DNA of 64,000 nucleotides from positions 186,001 to 250,000 of the forward strand of contig JANBPK010000807.1 in the NCBI GenBank assembly GCA_027579435.1. Direction: 5' to 3'. Of this stretch, positions 11,655 to 24,061 are shown piece by piece (the stretch's first letter is position 1; the number at the start of each line of letters is the position of its first letter). Both the position numbers and the translations under genes were made by a program. Origin of the DNA: Candolleomyces eurysporus (lineage: Eukaryota > Basidiomycota > Agaricomycetes > Agaricales > Psathyrellaceae). The notes beneath the pieces were generated by a model. That model was not told the origin of the DNA and ran no database searches. It saw only the letters and a program-made list of their open reading frames with translations.

Positions 11655-13578
11655 ATGGCGAGCTCGACAGGCTCAGCAGGGCAGAACCGAACCAAGAATG
11701 ATATCCTCGTCTTGGGTGCTACAGGCTTCATGGGTCGCATCATCACCCGGTACCTATGCGAGCATTCACAAAAGCAGGCCTTCACTCTGGCGTTGGGAGC
11801 GCGCTCTCCGGATAAGCTGGACCAAATGGTGAAGGAGCTGGGGGTTAAAGATAAGGTGGACGAGCTTGTAAAAGTGGATGTGGGCAGTCCCGAGAGTGTG
11901 GAGAAGGCCGTCAAGGGTGCGAGGGTTGTGATCAACGTTGTTGGGCCGTACTGGACTTGGGGAACGCCGGTTGTCGCGTATGTGGTCCTTTCCTTGCCCT
12001 TGATATACTTTTCCGAAGAGATTTCGTTGGCTGACTGAAATAAACAGCGCTTGTGCGAAGCATGGAGTGCATTATGTCGACTTGACGGGAGAGACACCGT
12101 GGATTCGGCGGATCGTTCTGGAGTACGTTCGTTCGTTTACGCCCTTGAGAGCGACTGTTGGTTGATTTTAAGTATCTAATCGACTTATTACACCATCAGG
12201 TACCACCACGCCGCCATCCAATCCGGCGCTATAATCGTCCCGTCATGCGGGTACGACTCTATCCCGTCGGACATGGTACCCTGGCTCGCCAACAAAACTC
12301 TTAAAGCCTACGTTGCAGCCAACAGACCCGGAACCCCCTTTGTCGGTCTGGGCACCTCGCTGAGTGCTCAGAAACATAAGGGTGGGATCTCGGGTGGGAC
12401 GTTGGCCTCGTTGATTACGAGTCTCGAGGATTATCCCAAGGACATTATGAGGGAGGGTAGCAAGCCATATTGCATTAGTCCTGGTGCGTATTTTATTTTA
12501 TCTCATTCGTTTATTGGTTCTGCCTTTATTAACATTTCCGTTTATAGTCGTTGGTCGGAAACAACCAGGACCGAGGTTCATCTACGAGCTTGTCATTCCC
12601 AGAGCGAAATCCCTTGTTGGCGGGTTCTGGGTGATGAGGAATACGAATGTTTGGCTGGTCCAGCGTACTTTTGGTTTGCTCGAAGCAAAGGCTCTCGAAG
12701 GTGAGACTTGTCCTCCGTGATAGCGCAACTCTGGTTTGACGGATGCTTTTGAATATACGTACAGTGCAAGCCAGCGGTACAGCAACAGAAGAAGAGAAAG
12801 CCGAAGCCAACAAGGCGCGGTATGGACCCGACTTTGTGTACGATGAGTTCATGCAGACGAAGTCCAAGTTATCTGGATTCTTGATGTCGGTTTGTCTTGC
12901 CGCGACATTCGCTTTGCTTACTTTCGTACGACCTGTAAGCACCTTCCTTTCCCTGCCCTTACACGAGTTCTCGCTAAACACTTTTGTCCTACATTTAGGT
13001 CCGTTTCTTGGTGAAGAAATTCGGGCTTCAGTCAGGCGATGGTCCTTCGGAAGAGTATGTGCACACTGTATAGTCTCACTGTGATGTGCCGTTTTCTGAC
13101 GAATATTGACAATGCGCAGGGCGATGAAAAAANGGATACTTCCAGACTACCAATATCACAAAATCTGCTGGAGGCTCCCAGCCCCCGATTACAGTCCAGA
13201 CTGTGGTTTCGGGCAAGGGTGATCCTGGCTATCTGCTTACAGGTGGTACGTGTCGTCGTCTCACCCTACTCTCCCTCTCTCTTCCCTGCCTGCCTTTCTT
13301 CTCCCAATCTCGAGTGCTCAATCTGACTGACATGTATTTTAACAGTCATGATCTCCGAAAGCGCATTGTCGCTCCTCCTCCCCTTGTCCTACAATGGCCC
13401 GCGACAGCCTGGCTCCGAGACCAGGCGAACCACCTCATTGGCGAAAGAGGGTGGTATATTGACGCCCATGACGGCGTTCGGAGAGGATTTGGTCGCCAGG
13501 TTGTGCGATACCAAGTTGTTCACGTGTTCGAGTTTTGTTGTGGAGGATAATACCGGGAGAAAGGATAAGGATGCTTAA
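11655..13578 (+). CDS. Saccharopine dehydrogenase-like oxidoreductase (SCCPDH / trans-acting enoyl reductase family)
   Basis: Start ATG at 11655 in context caaaATGG. The first exon carries a Rossmann nucleotide-binding motif, DILVLGATGFMGRIITRYLC (GATGFMG), and VVINVVGPYWTWGTPVV. Further exons give ACAKHGVHYVDLTGETPWIR and AIIVPSCGYDSIPSDMVPWL, the signature of the SCCPDH/enoyl-reductase family. Later come PGPRFIYELVIPRAKSLVGG, a single hydrophobic segment near 12870-12930 (MSVCLAATFALLTFV) and the end at 13578. In the exon near 13120 the N at 13133 is surplus: removing it gives AMKKGYFQTTNIT in frame. About eight short introns, roughly 430 residues. Known relatives sit on lipid droplets or membranes and some act in lipid metabolism; the substrate here is unknown. 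This is not the lysine-pathway enzyme proper. Confidence 0.88.
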
Positions 13579-13929
13579 TTTGGAGATGGTACCTGGAGGC
13601 ATGGAGGTTGGAACTCGGGAGGGTGTCTATTCGTTCTGCAGCTGCGCATTTTTGGGTTTTTCTTACATGCTATGATGTTTCCGATGCTGTTTAAATTGGC
13701 TGTTTCGGCGTTGTCTCGTCGCTTAATTTATTCCTTTTCTGCTTCCAGTGGGACCTACTAGTATGGGGTCACGTACACGCCATATTTAGCTTCCATTGTG
13801 CGAAAAGTGGAACAAACCGCTCATTTAGGAATTTGGAGTGAACGGCGGGTCAGGGCATAATGCAATGCCCAAGCTCAACACGAGGCGTTATAAAGGAGTC
13901 GACCAAGGCAAAACCGTCTATTTCATATG
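13579..13929. other. Convergent 3' spacer before NLR copy A
   Basis: No gene. Similarity between copy A and copies B and C ends within about 20 bp after the copy A stop, so the 3' border of the inverted duplicate lies near 13910. Confidence 0.5.
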
Positions 13930-16900
13930 CTAATTATTCTCCATCACGATGGTGGTGGTTGTAGCCCTTTTTGTGATACCAACACGTAACTTGTCCCAGA
14001 GCTCTGACCAAGCCTCGAACCGAAGGACATTGGCAAAGCTCAAATGATCGACGACTCCCTCGATCGCAGCCCCGTTGTCGACCAGAATCTGAGCTATACG
14101 CATCCGAGTGTTATCCAGCTCCTCCCCCACGCCATCGTAGAACCTTCCAGTCGACAGAACAAGGTGTAAGGCTGTCGGTCCTTGGCTAGGAGACCGATAA
14201 TCGTAATCCTTGATATCAATTGACTGTGCGTTCACATCCGCTCCCGCCTTCAACAGCTTCTGCACTATTTCTTTCCTCGAAAACATTGCTGCGAGATGGA
14301 GTGGCTGACCGGCCCAATCGCTTCCTGGATACAACCCTGAAGGACGCCCTGAGTTTGTGGCCCACTTCGTTGCCGTGGCTCCCACATCCGCGCCACGGTC
14401 GAGCAGAAGGTCGACGAGGCCTTCGCGTCCATGGTAAGCAGCATAGTGCAACAACGTCCATCCATCCTCGTCTCCACCATTGATATCGCGATCGGGATCC
14501 TCTGCAAGGATGAGCTCGACTATGTTCATTTCCCCTTTTCGTATTGCCTGGTGTAATGGCGACGTCCTGTCCCCCCCNTACCAATGCCTGGCAACTGAGC
14601 TTATTAGCTAGCTTCATTGCGCGTATGAGGGCAGTAGGTTGGTCCGGATCCAAAGTATGCATAGGCTCCGCGAGTGACGCAAGCCAATGGTCCGGAGGGG
14701 GAGGCCGAGTGGAATAGATGCGGAAAAGGAAGGGGAGGGAGCTCCAATCACCATGAGCCGCGCAAAGCAAAAATGCATCCAGTTTCTGGGCGTCGTCCTG
14801 GTATACGTCTGCTCCATAGTCAACCAGGAGTTGGAGGAGCTGATCGGACCCGTTGTGGAGAGCTTCATGAAGCGCTTTGGCCGTATTTTCTGGGTTTAGG
14901 ATTTGAGGATTGGTCTCTCGGAGGATTGCGAGTAAGGTGGCCGCGGTATCAATGTTGTTGTTGCGCTTGAACCTGTATACAATGTTGGAAACGGCGTACG
15001 ACGAATGGTACTCGCAGAATTGGAGAATGGCACCCTCCTTCAGGATCTGCTGCAGAATATCAACTTCGCCATCGCTAAAGGCGCCGCACGCGTCATCCGT
15101 GTTCCCCACTAGCTCGCTCTTCTGTGGGTGGATGCCTCGATCTCGAAGGCGTCGAAAGTTGTTCCATCTTTTGCGCTGCAGAGCTACCAGGGGTAAAGTT
15201 GCAATTCGGTCCTCACTACTGTGGTTGAGGAGTAGTCCAAACAAGGCTTCATCGAATTCGTTCCAAAAATCGCGTTGTAGGTAAAGTTCGATGGCCGACT
15301 TTCCCTCGCCGTCCAGGGACGAGGTATCAGCACCAGCTTTGATGAGGGTCGGAATAATTTCTGCTGTCGTATACTTGGCGACTGCGCACAGAAAGGCCGT
15401 TTGACCGTACCTATTCTTGACTGAAATATCCGCGCCATGTTGAAGCAGTAATTGTACTATTCGCAGAGGAAGGGATCGGATCGAGTCGTCTTTCGAATAC
15501 GACGCACGCGAACCGCATGCGATGAGAAGAGGAGTATTGCCCTGTCGGTCTTGACAATTCACATCGGCGCCGTGTTCCAGGAGAATCTTGACCGATGCCT
15601 CGTAACCGTGCAACACTGCGAGATGGAGGGCGGTTCTGCCTTCTGTATCTTGTAAAGAAACACAGTCCTTGCTCCATCTCAGAATGAGTTCAACGAAGGA
15701 CGGGTCCCGACGAAATGCGGCAACGTGGATGGCCGTCCAGTTGTGCTGTCCGTGAGGGACGTTCGGGTTGACCCCACGTTCGAGTAGCATCTGTGCAACG
15801 TGCAGCTTGTTGTCCTTGATAGCAACGTGGAGGAGTCGGGGTTTCCAATCGGTATAACTGGTATCAAGCGGGTCACGGAGGTACCCATCTTGACCATGGA
15901 AACCCTCGGACTTATTTAGGGCACGCCAGACGTTGGAAATTGGAGGATAATCAAATCGTTGAGATGACCACCATGTATTAAGGTGCTCCTGGTAGAATGC
16001 TGCGGGTCGCTTGTTCGCCGAATCGAAATCTTGTAACAGGATATCGAACACGTCGCTGTCTTCTGCACTGGCCGCGAGCTCTAGAGGCGTCTCGTCGGCA
16101 AAGCGCTTCACCGCGCGGTTTTTTGCAGCTTGAATTGCCTTCACTCTTGCGATGGTGAGTGTCCCAATCGGAACCGTGATAGAGGTGGCGCGGAGGGAGA
16201 AATCCCTATGATGTTGCAACAGCATCGTTATGATTCCATTATGCCCCCTGGATATCGCCCAATGTAAACACGTCCATCCAGTCTCCGATCGCATCCGATG
16301 GTCCGCTCCCTTCTCAAGGAGACAGGACACAATGTTGGGGAAGCCGCGGAAACACGCCCAGAATAGAGGTGTCCACCCTTTCAAATCCCGAGAGTTTATG
16401 TCTACTCCATGGTCGATGAGAATGGCAACTGTTGACTCGTGCCCGTTGGAAGCGGCCCAATGGAGGGGAGCCCATCCATCTGAGTCCTGGGTTGCTGCAT
16501 CCCCGCCCATAGATAGGAGGGATTTCAAAGTGAAATCTAACCCCCAGTATGCTGCGATATGAAGGGGAGATTGCCTACAGGGCAAGGAAGCGAAGACGGC
16601 GGCGGCGAGTTCTTGGTTCTTCCATTGACCGATGTGGAGCGCCTGAAAAGACGCGGCCACTACGCCCTCAATGAGGAGAAAGGTACGAATTCGGGAGGCC
16701 AATTGCTGCTCAACACGTTTTGCGTGCATGCCCCAGTATTTGGCGGCGTATGCCATGAAAGGCATGTCGCGAAGCCGGCCAGACAATGTTTCGAGATCGG
16801 GGAAGGGGGTGGATAATGGAGGAAGTGAAAGGTAGCCAATCGATGTCGATGCGATGTCAAGGTGCGTGTCTTGGAGCTGCGGGAGCTGGCGGAAGAAATC

Positions 16901-18689
16901 GTGCGCTGTGGAATGAATGAGTCCGAGGGTTGCAGTTTCGGTGTCCGTTGAGACAATCCCAACACAGACTTGAAGGACCAGCTTCAGCGATGGGATATTG
17001 TCTTCGTCGACCTCTGCTGAGCCTTCTTCGAAAGCCAACGCATGAAGGACTTCGGCGACTCGGAGACGTCGCTCAGTATGCGTTATCCATCCGATTATCC
17101 TCAAAGCAAGAGATGATCGGCTCGGAGGCAACGCCAGGATTCGGTCGAGGCTGGACAAGTATCCGTCGTGGACAGTGGAGGGCATATGCTCCAAAAAACG
17201 CCGCATCTCCTTCACTGTCGTCAGTTCCAGTAGCCGGTCCATGATCAGGCGCGCCAGCAAAAATCTATGAATGCTCTAGTTAATACGAGAACTGGTCGGA
17301 AGGTTTCCACTCACATTCCGTCCGCTTTATCGACAATAGAAGCCAGAATCGATTGGTTTCCCGAGATGGTGTCGAAGTCGCTTTCGGTAAGGCGGTGGGC
17401 GACGTAGGTCTCCAAATCACTCTTGGCCGCCTCAATTTCGATTTGTGGGTAACTTCGAAAGGCGTCCGAGATATCTGGAAGGGAGCGACTGGTCGCCATG
17501 ACATGCCAGCCAGCTTGGACAAGTTGCTTCAGCACAGGATACAGGGTTTTTCGGTCGTCGAACTCATCCAAGGCATCGAGGACAAGAAAAGTCGAACGGG
17601 AGGAACACACGTCGATGAGAATGGAAGAAAGCGTTGCTAATTTTAGCGTGGTTTTGGATTTTTCTCGATGCTTTCGGAGCTTCACGATCTGGTCGTCATT
17701 CGCTTGGTTGAGAACCTGGTGAAGAAGGGTCTTCACGACGGCGATTGAAGTCTGTTGGCTACGTTCAGAGAAATCGCAAAAATGGTGTAGGATGAGATCG
17801 TCGCCGAATTCTTCTTGGAGGTTGTTGAATGCGACACCACTGGGAACCACATCAATTTTAACACTTGGAAACCGAGTTGGTAGCTACTCACGAGATCGTG
17901 GTCTTGCCCACACCAGCTACGTCGCCATTCAGCACGACCCGAGACGTGGAACCAAGTCATGTACTCACGTTTACCATGACACCACAAAAGTGAGGGTGTA
18001 TCGTCTCTCCAGGTGAGATATTCCGGTGAGGTAAGGAACCAGTCCAACGTTTCAGGGCAAACTTCCTCTTCCAAGGCTGTAGCAGAATAGAATGAATCTG
18101 ATAATCCTAGCCATTCGATAATTTGCCGCTTTTCGTGTTCTGCAGCCCCAGGGTTATAAGTGGAAACCGAGTTGAAGGTAAGTTCAAAAGCCCCACCTTT
18201 TCGTAGACCATCGATCTTCTGGTGAGTTCCAACAGAGATTGTGTGAGTATTGAGCGATATGATGTTCGCAATCAGGTTTCGAAACCGATGTATGGAGTCG
18301 ATGTGGCCCTTGATCTCCTTCTCCTTGAACGGCCAAATCACATCGGATTGGAACCTCTTGAACCTCCCATATTCTTTCACCACTCGCGTTTCTAGCTCGT
18401 TCTTGAGATCCTCTAACTCTTTGCGGCACTTCTCGACCATGCCCGACAACTGGCTGGCCACAGATGACAGGAATGTTTGATCTTCGCTTTCCAAAATGGA
18501 CTCCACTTGCAGTAGGACATCGCTCAAGGCTGATATTTCCAGGAGATATGATCTTTGAGTCTTCGACGCGTTCTGAAAGTCCGAAAGGTAGGTGTAGCTG
18601 AACTTTGCGATCTGACCGGCTAGAGTCAGCAGCCCAGCGATGGCAGAGGCGGTACCGATGGCTTCGGCCATGTTACTACTAGCACTCAT
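13930..18689 (-). CDS. NLR/STAND protein, copy A: fungal helical N-terminal domain, NACHT, ankyrin repeats
   Basis: Exons (minus) 18689-18197, 18139-17969, 17916-17892, 17839-17315 and 17264-13930 give about 1515 residues. Exon 1 (MSASSNMAEAIGTASAIAGL..) resembles the helical N-terminal domain of fungal STAND proteins (PF17111-like). The NACHT core follows: Walker A HGKPGVGKTT formed across exon 3, Walker B STFLVLDALDEFDDR, a sensor-like WHVMATSRSLPDIS, and a winged-helix part (DKADGIFLLARLIMDRLLEL ... ALRIIGWITHTERRLRV). About 900 residues of ankyrin repeats come next (e.g. DGWAPLHWAASNGHESTVAI, GWTCLHWAISRGHNGIITML). Surplus N at 14578: removing it rejoins the frame into SPLHQAIRKGEMNIVELILA-like sequence. 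Intron 1 (57 nt) has a weak GTGGGG donor and no in-frame stop, so it may be retained. Likely a non-self or damage sensor; the effector output is unproven. Confidence 0.88.
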
Positions 18690-18807
18690 TCCGTAAGTCT
18701 GATTCCCCTCCCCCGGAGAGATTCCAATGCAACTCACCGGTAGTAATCCTTTACAAGACAGTTCTTTCTTCTTGAAAGCTTGAGGCCTGGGACCCGCAGG
18801 GCTCGTG

Positions 18808-18815
18808 TATTTAAA
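18808..18815 (-). promoter_or_regulatory. TATA-like element of NLR copy A
   Basis: On the minus strand this reads TTTAAATA, about 120 bp before the ATG. The same position holds TATAAATA in copy B (28695) and TTAAATAA in copy C (34711), within an otherwise conserved leader. Conservation of position supports a core promoter role. Confidence 0.45.
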
Positions 18816-18955
18816 GGGCACCACTACGAACCCGTGGAGCACCGCATTCTCCAACCTCGAAACCCGAATTGACTTGGCCGTAGTCATTTCATCGATATCA
18901 ATTAATCATGCGGGGTCCGTGTATCCGTCTTCTTTGACGCTAGAGGCTTGCTGGT

Positions 18956-18990
18956 TATCGAATACATGGTTATCGAATACATTCCTTTTC
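18956..18990. repeat. Short tandem duplication in the copy A 5' flank
   Basis: Two adjacent copies of 'ttatcgaatacat' about 15-16 bp apart. The corresponding flank of copy C has a single related block, so this is a local duplication specific to copy A. Confidence 0.6.
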
Positions 18991-19348
18991 GACAAAAGAT
19001 ATAGATTGTGAGGAGAACGGTGCAACAAGCAAACGATGCTCTGCGAAAAGAGGAATAGATGGGCGTGAGAATGATCTTCTGCCAGTTCACACGCATCATC
19101 GGCAGGACTCCGTCCAAAGACGAGTTTGAATAGGCATGAGGATACGATCCTTGCCTTGGTGCAGGATTTGTTTTTGTAACAATAGAATGGATAGCATTGC
19201 GGTAAGGAGGATAGGATAGGGTATCGCTAGTCGTAGTTTAGTGGGGGGNTAGCTCTAAATCGGAAAACAGGAAAGAACCAGATAAAACAAAAGAAATACC
19301 GTGAAGAATCGTAAAAANCGTCGTAAAGCAGGAGGAGCCTGGACTGGA

Positions 19349-22336
19349 TCACTGATTCGAGGGGTAGTCCACGTATTCTAGAGACCCCATGGTAGACCGT
19401 GACATAGGTCGCACTATCCTAGGGTTCACGCTCCCGTCAGGAGCATAGAACGCAGGGTCAACATACGTATCTGGGTCATAATGCGAATGCACGGAGTTTC
19501 TTGAGGCATTACGATGTATCGTCAAACCTTGTGATCCTCCAAGTGGTTGCTGCGTAGGAGTTATCACAGCCCCGCGCTTCTTGGACCCTGATGTTCGAAC
19601 ACTCAGAGGCCGTGGATCATCCAGATTGATGACCTTCGTAGAACGAGACGGTGGACGGAGGTGAGACGGTTCTCCCATCGGTTGAACTGGCTCCGGATGA
19701 TAGATAGGTGCATGTGCCATGGCAGAAGCAGTTCGTGAATGGTTGCTGCGCATGGATCTGGAGTCAGCGGGTGGGTGTGCCCTCTCGTCAACGCTCTGCG
19801 TAGCCCGATGCCCGGACTTGGATTGTGTGGACTGACGACTCCTATGAGACGCCTGATCCCAATTCGGCGCAACAGGTTCGCGCCGCGGTGTACGTAGAGG
19901 GTTGACTGGATGTTGATAAACATAGTTGGGTGTCAAATGATTTCCAGTGAAAAGCGGGGCAGTCGTTGGAGGGGGTTCCAAAGCTGCAGTCTGCAAAGCG
20001 TGTTAGGGACCTTTCCCGACGATGACAAACGTATGAAAGAGAACTTACAGCAGGTTGTATGTTGATGTCGATATCCCCAGAATGCTTCGATGAGGGAGTG
20101 ACAGTTGGAACAGAAGGCATGGGAGGAGGCATGCCGTTGGGAACGCCATTCGGGAACAAGTGATAGTTCCCTTGCACGAATGGATCGTTGGGATCGAACC
20201 CGGGAGGGTTTGGAACGCCAATCTGTGGAGGGCGTTTCCTGGAGCGACTCTGCAAGAGGAATGAACTGCTAAGTGAAAGGCCAAAGTAACAAGGTGCACC
20301 AACTCACCGTATCAGACTGCGGTGGAAGCGCAAACGGTGGGATCGGTCCTCCCATCGAGGTACCATACGGTTGTTCTGCCAAAGGCGTAACGCCTCTACT
20401 CTGAGGATCTTCCTTGATAATGCTCAACTTCTGCGCCAACTTCCTGGCATTGCTCTGGTTAGATATGCTTGCTGCTTCCCCTTGGTAACCCCTCGGTGCA
20501 GACATGATCATATCCAACTGCGATAGACGAGTAGAAGCTCTTGAAACTCGCTCTCCCGGTCTACCATCTTCCATTGAAGCAGCCCTACTATGGCCCAGAC
20601 CCATCGTTGTATTTCCAGGGGCCTTCTGACTCTTGACCTCGGAAACGGGTCGAGGTACTTGGTACCACGACTTCGGAGGTTCGGGCTGAGCGCGATATAG
20701 GTCATTCGTCTCAGATCCCGTTTCGTTGCCGTGCCCTTGTCCGTTCTGCTGTGGTCCCAATTGTTCGGGCTCTTCATCGATAGGATCAATGACGGGCCTG
20801 CTCTTCTTCCGAAGACTAAAGGACCTGTACCAGGACTGTGCCTTATTTTTAGCCATGGTCGGGAACCTCAACAGCTTCCTTGCACTTCCACCGGCACTTC
20901 CAGATCTTTTGGGGGGAGTTTGGCTGTGTGCAAATGGCGCTGTAAGGGGAACCGAGAAGACGGGTTGGGGCGGGGGTACAGTGGACATCGGACGTGGCAA
21001 TGTTTGGGGGTTTACTTGTTGAGGCGGAGCATGCATTTCTGGCACAGGTTCTTGGATTGGTCGTGGCATGGTACGCAGTGAATTCGTGTGCGACGTCTGG
21101 CTTCCATTGATTTCTCGATGCTGTTGGGCAGTCACCCATCTCGAGTTCTCGGGAAGTTGTTCAGGGATTGGGATATCGAGGCGATAGTGCCGTACGGATG
21201 GAGTATGTGCAGGATCAGGTCGTTGAGATGTACTTGGCTGTGGTTGTGACGTTGACGCCTGCATCCTTGGGTCATGACTCGTAGAAGGGTGGTTGTTCTC
21301 GTTCTCGGAGGGCGGTAAGTAGCGAGTTCGAGGCTTTAACGGGCTCTTCAATGTCTCGATCTCGCTGTACGCGGTCGTACTTTCTAGTTCATTTTCGTTT
21401 TCATTGGTGGGTCCACTGTCATCGTGCGGTGCTTCCGCTTGATCCTCGCGGGGAGTTGCATGTTCGGCAGGGGATTGAGGGGGAGGAGGGCTTGGCGCTC
21501 CCAAGGTTCTGGGAGACCCGTGCTTGCGGCGAGAACCACCCTGGGCTTGAGCCATCGCTCTACGGGCAGTAGTTGTAATGAACAGCTCTTCTTGGGCCTG
21601 CCTAACTCCAGCTTCAAAGCCTGCACGCCTCCCTTCTTCTTTTGCCGAAAGAACGAGTTGCTTTTGGTGCAGTTTCCGGGCGCGGGCTCGTGCACGAGCA
21701 GCCATATCCTCGGCCTCATCCTTCTGCTTCTCCAGCACCTTCACCGTGTCCTGGGCCGTAAGAATCTCCTTCTGAGCATTCGACAGCTGAAACTGGTACA
21801 GGTGGAGCTGTTGATTGGCAGTGGTGGCGTTCTGTTCAGCGGCCAGACGACTGTCATTGAGTTGCTTGAACCGTTCCGCGGCCTCCCTTGTGCCCCTCTC
21901 GTACTCGGAGACCTTCTGCGATGCTTCATCCAGTCGCTGTAGCGTGGTTTGGAGTGCTTGCTTCAAGTTGTCCGCTTCCGCTTCTTGCTCGAGGACTATC
22001 CGAATAAGCTCTCGTTGCGACGTATCCGAGGATCCTGTGTCATGACTTCCGTGCTTGCGAGAGCTCCTACGGTGTTTCCTCCTCCTCGATTCATGGTTTC
22101 CAGATGCGTGCGTCCTTCGGCGTTCTTCCGACGTGCTTGTCGAGAGCAACTCGGACCGGGGTGAAACGGTCTGGTTGAGTCCTAGTTCCTCGCTGAGTGT
22201 GTCCAGCCGTGGTTGTTGATTATGTGCTGTTCTGAAAGAGTATTCGCGGAGATTAGGCACCGAGTTTGGACCGGCAGAGGCTCACATCCTTCACTCACCG
22301 TGAGACGTGTTCGTGATATCCATTGGAGCGAGACAT
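19349..22336 (-). CDS. Coiled-coil, low-complexity basidiomycete protein
   Basis: Exons 22336-22299, 22231-20308, 20249-20049 and 19990-19349 are phase-consistent and give about 934 residues. The start ATG (MSRSNGYHEHVSR) is followed by TAHNQQPRLDTLSEELGLNQ. A basic Ser/Arg/His patch (ERRRTHASGNHESRRRKHRR) precedes a long heptad-type coiled coil from about residue 85 to 240 (ELIRIVLEQEAEADNLKQAL ... KVLEKQKDEAEDMAARARAR). The rest is disordered, rich in Pro, Ser and Gln, with basic clusters and short motifs such as SWYRSFSLRKKSRPVIDPID. No enzyme domain or membrane segment. I do not recognise the family; a scaffold or cytoskeleton-linked role is possible but inferred only from composition. 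Tandem GATA sites lie about 320 bp upstream. Confidence 0.8.
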
Positions 22337-23098
22337 GATGCATGCGTAGTCGTTCCGTGTTCCCTCCAGTAGTAGTAGAAAACGAGGTAGTTAAATGAAT
22401 TCAGTAAAGCCGTAGATGCTGTTCAATCACAGCCAACTTTAGCCTCCCATAAACTGCGGACAACGAATGAAAAGACTCACATTGACAGGTAGAATCTAGT
22501 GTCTAATCACCGTCGCTGGCAGTTCCAGCCTGCCTGTGCTATATGAGGGAGAGGTGGGAGACCACGAGGCATTGGTGTTAATAGCACATCCATTGCGGCC
22601 CATTTTCATTGTTCAACTTGGATCAGAGTTCGGCAGCAATAAAGCCTTCGCAATCTTATCTTATCGGGAGAACAATGGCCAAAGGTTAATCGACGGGAGC
22701 CCAGCCCAAGGCGTTTTATAAGAAGCAGTATGTACTACAACTGTAACGACCAGCGAAAAGGGAATTTGAAATGGGAGCAACATTGCTCCTTTTTCCACCA
22801 GGGAACGGCAGTAATAAAGTCGCCAAGAATGGCGACGGAAAAGTCTAAGGCAACGCAGGCCGAGGGTGGGAGTGGAGTTAAGGTATGTCTACAAGTAGGT
22901 TACACTACAATAACAAAGCGGACGGAAAGGAACATCAATAAAGAATTCCAAAGTCTATCGATCCACGCAAAGAGATTTGTTCTGAACGAATAGAAAGGGG
23001 TATATGAATCCTCACCGATCATCAGTGTTTGCATTCAGGAAAGTCCGAAACATCTCCTGAAGAACACCGAGAGAGCAGCGACGTAATAGTTTTTACAA
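22337..23098. other. Intergenic, 0.76 kb
   Basis: Upstream region of the coiled-coil gene and 3' flank of the Ser-rich gene. A short ORF near 22730-22993 has no splice or family support. Confidence 0.5.
22655..22665 (-). promoter_or_regulatory. Overlapping tandem GATA sites
   Basis: The plus strand reads cttatcttatc, i.e. GATAAGATAAG on the minus strand, about 320 bp upstream of the coiled-coil gene start. Fungal GATA factors bind paired GATAAG sites. Use here is inferred. Confidence 0.3.
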
Positions 23099-24061
23099 TC
23101 AGCGGCCGATGAACAGCTGCCTCCTTGCGAGCGCACCGAGCCCATCCTTGCGCTGGTTAGACACGTCAGCGTGTGGGGATTTGGCAACGCGGATAGCAAC
23201 CATACACACCTCTTCCCAGTCATCAATGGCGCTGCAAGGAACATCGAGATCAGTGTTGCGCTCCTCCTTCCAGTGATAAGAATTTTTGTGGAAGTTGTTA
23301 AGGCTCTCGGAGAAATACCAAGAAGCAGAGAGTGCTGGGATTATGATTTCCGTAGTGTTAGTTCGGGAGAAGGCCGTGTCAACCAAGAGCGCGGATCCGC
23401 TTGTTGCGTCGTCTTTTTGGCTTCCCGGTTGCTCTGAATGAGAGCTGTGGGCGATGTTCACAATTCTTGAACTGAAGCAGTCGTCGAATTCAGCCACCCT
23501 GAAAGCACCGGACGGCGTGGTGATCTCGGAAGAGGAAGACGAGGACGAAGATGAGGATGAGGAGGAAGTGGTATCTCGAGAGAATGGGAAAGGTAAAGAG
23601 TGTGGGGGTGATAGTGGATGATAGAAAGGGCTGTCGTATGGAATGTGAATCAGCTGCGCGCCATCGCTCTCAAGGGTGACTTCCGCTCCCGCATTCACTG
23701 TGTCAACGTCCATTTCGAAGTCGCCATCCCATTCTTCGAACTCGTCTGCACGAGTTGCTGAGTAGGGAGCATCTTCGATTTCGCTGTCGTCGGAAAACCG
23801 AGACACGCAGAAAGGACTTGGAAGACCGGTGTCAAACGATGGCCCCGTGGGAGGGTGCACAAAGAGATCGCTGACCTGAATACACAGTTAGCGTTAACCA
23901 CAATGTAGACATAGAAGGCGAGAACGCACATCGAATTCCTCCTCGAAGTCGGCATCAGGACCCAGGTTCGGACTCAAGGGAAGCCATAGGTTAATAGCGC
24001 GTCGTTTAGTTTCGACCTTGGACTGTGGCATGGTTGAGTCTTGAGTGTGATCACCCGACAT
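23099..24061 (-). CDS. Ser-rich acidic protein of unknown function
   Basis: Exon 1 (24061-23930) gives MSGDHTQDSTMPQSKVETKR and ends at a GTGCGT donor. Exon 2 (23875-23099) starts after a TTCAG acceptor. Total 302 residues, in phase. The protein begins basic (ETKRRAINLW), then turns acidic (DADFEEEFD, SDDSEIEDAPYSATRADEFE, DGDFEMDVDTV). A run of about 14 Ser sits near the middle (23530-23580), after SPPHSLPFPFSRDTT. The C-terminal third is more ordered (SASWYFSESLNNFHKNSYHW, DVPCSAIDDWEEVCMVAIRV). No signal peptide or membrane segment. Not recognised. The ordered C-terminus and clean splicing argue that it is a real gene. Confidence 0.65.

Larger units (their letters stand above)
13910..19115 (-). 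repeat. Segmental duplication unit A (inverted relative to B and C)
   Basis: The similarity to units B and C covers the whole NLR gene plus about 430 bp of 5' flank. The flank includes the conserved 'gggtttcgaggttggagaatgcggt' leader in shorter blocks and an upstream block around 'cattctcacgcccat'. The 3' border falls just past the stop codon. Confidence 0.75.
18690..19348. other. Shared 5' flank of divergent-tail genes
   Basis: Holds the copy A leader and promoter (to about 19115). An unremarkable spacer follows, with Ns at 19249 (after a G run) and 19318 (after an A run). Confidence 0.5.

Noticed and set aside
14216..14578. Copy A as a pseudogene because of its frame break
   Set aside because: The break coincides with an N in a C run, and removing that one base restores the ankyrin repeats aligned with B and C.
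18690..18887. Longer N-terminal start for NLR copy A (66 more residues)
   Set aside because: The added part is not open in copy C and is separate in copy B. The MSAS start is shared by all three and is followed at once by the conserved domain.
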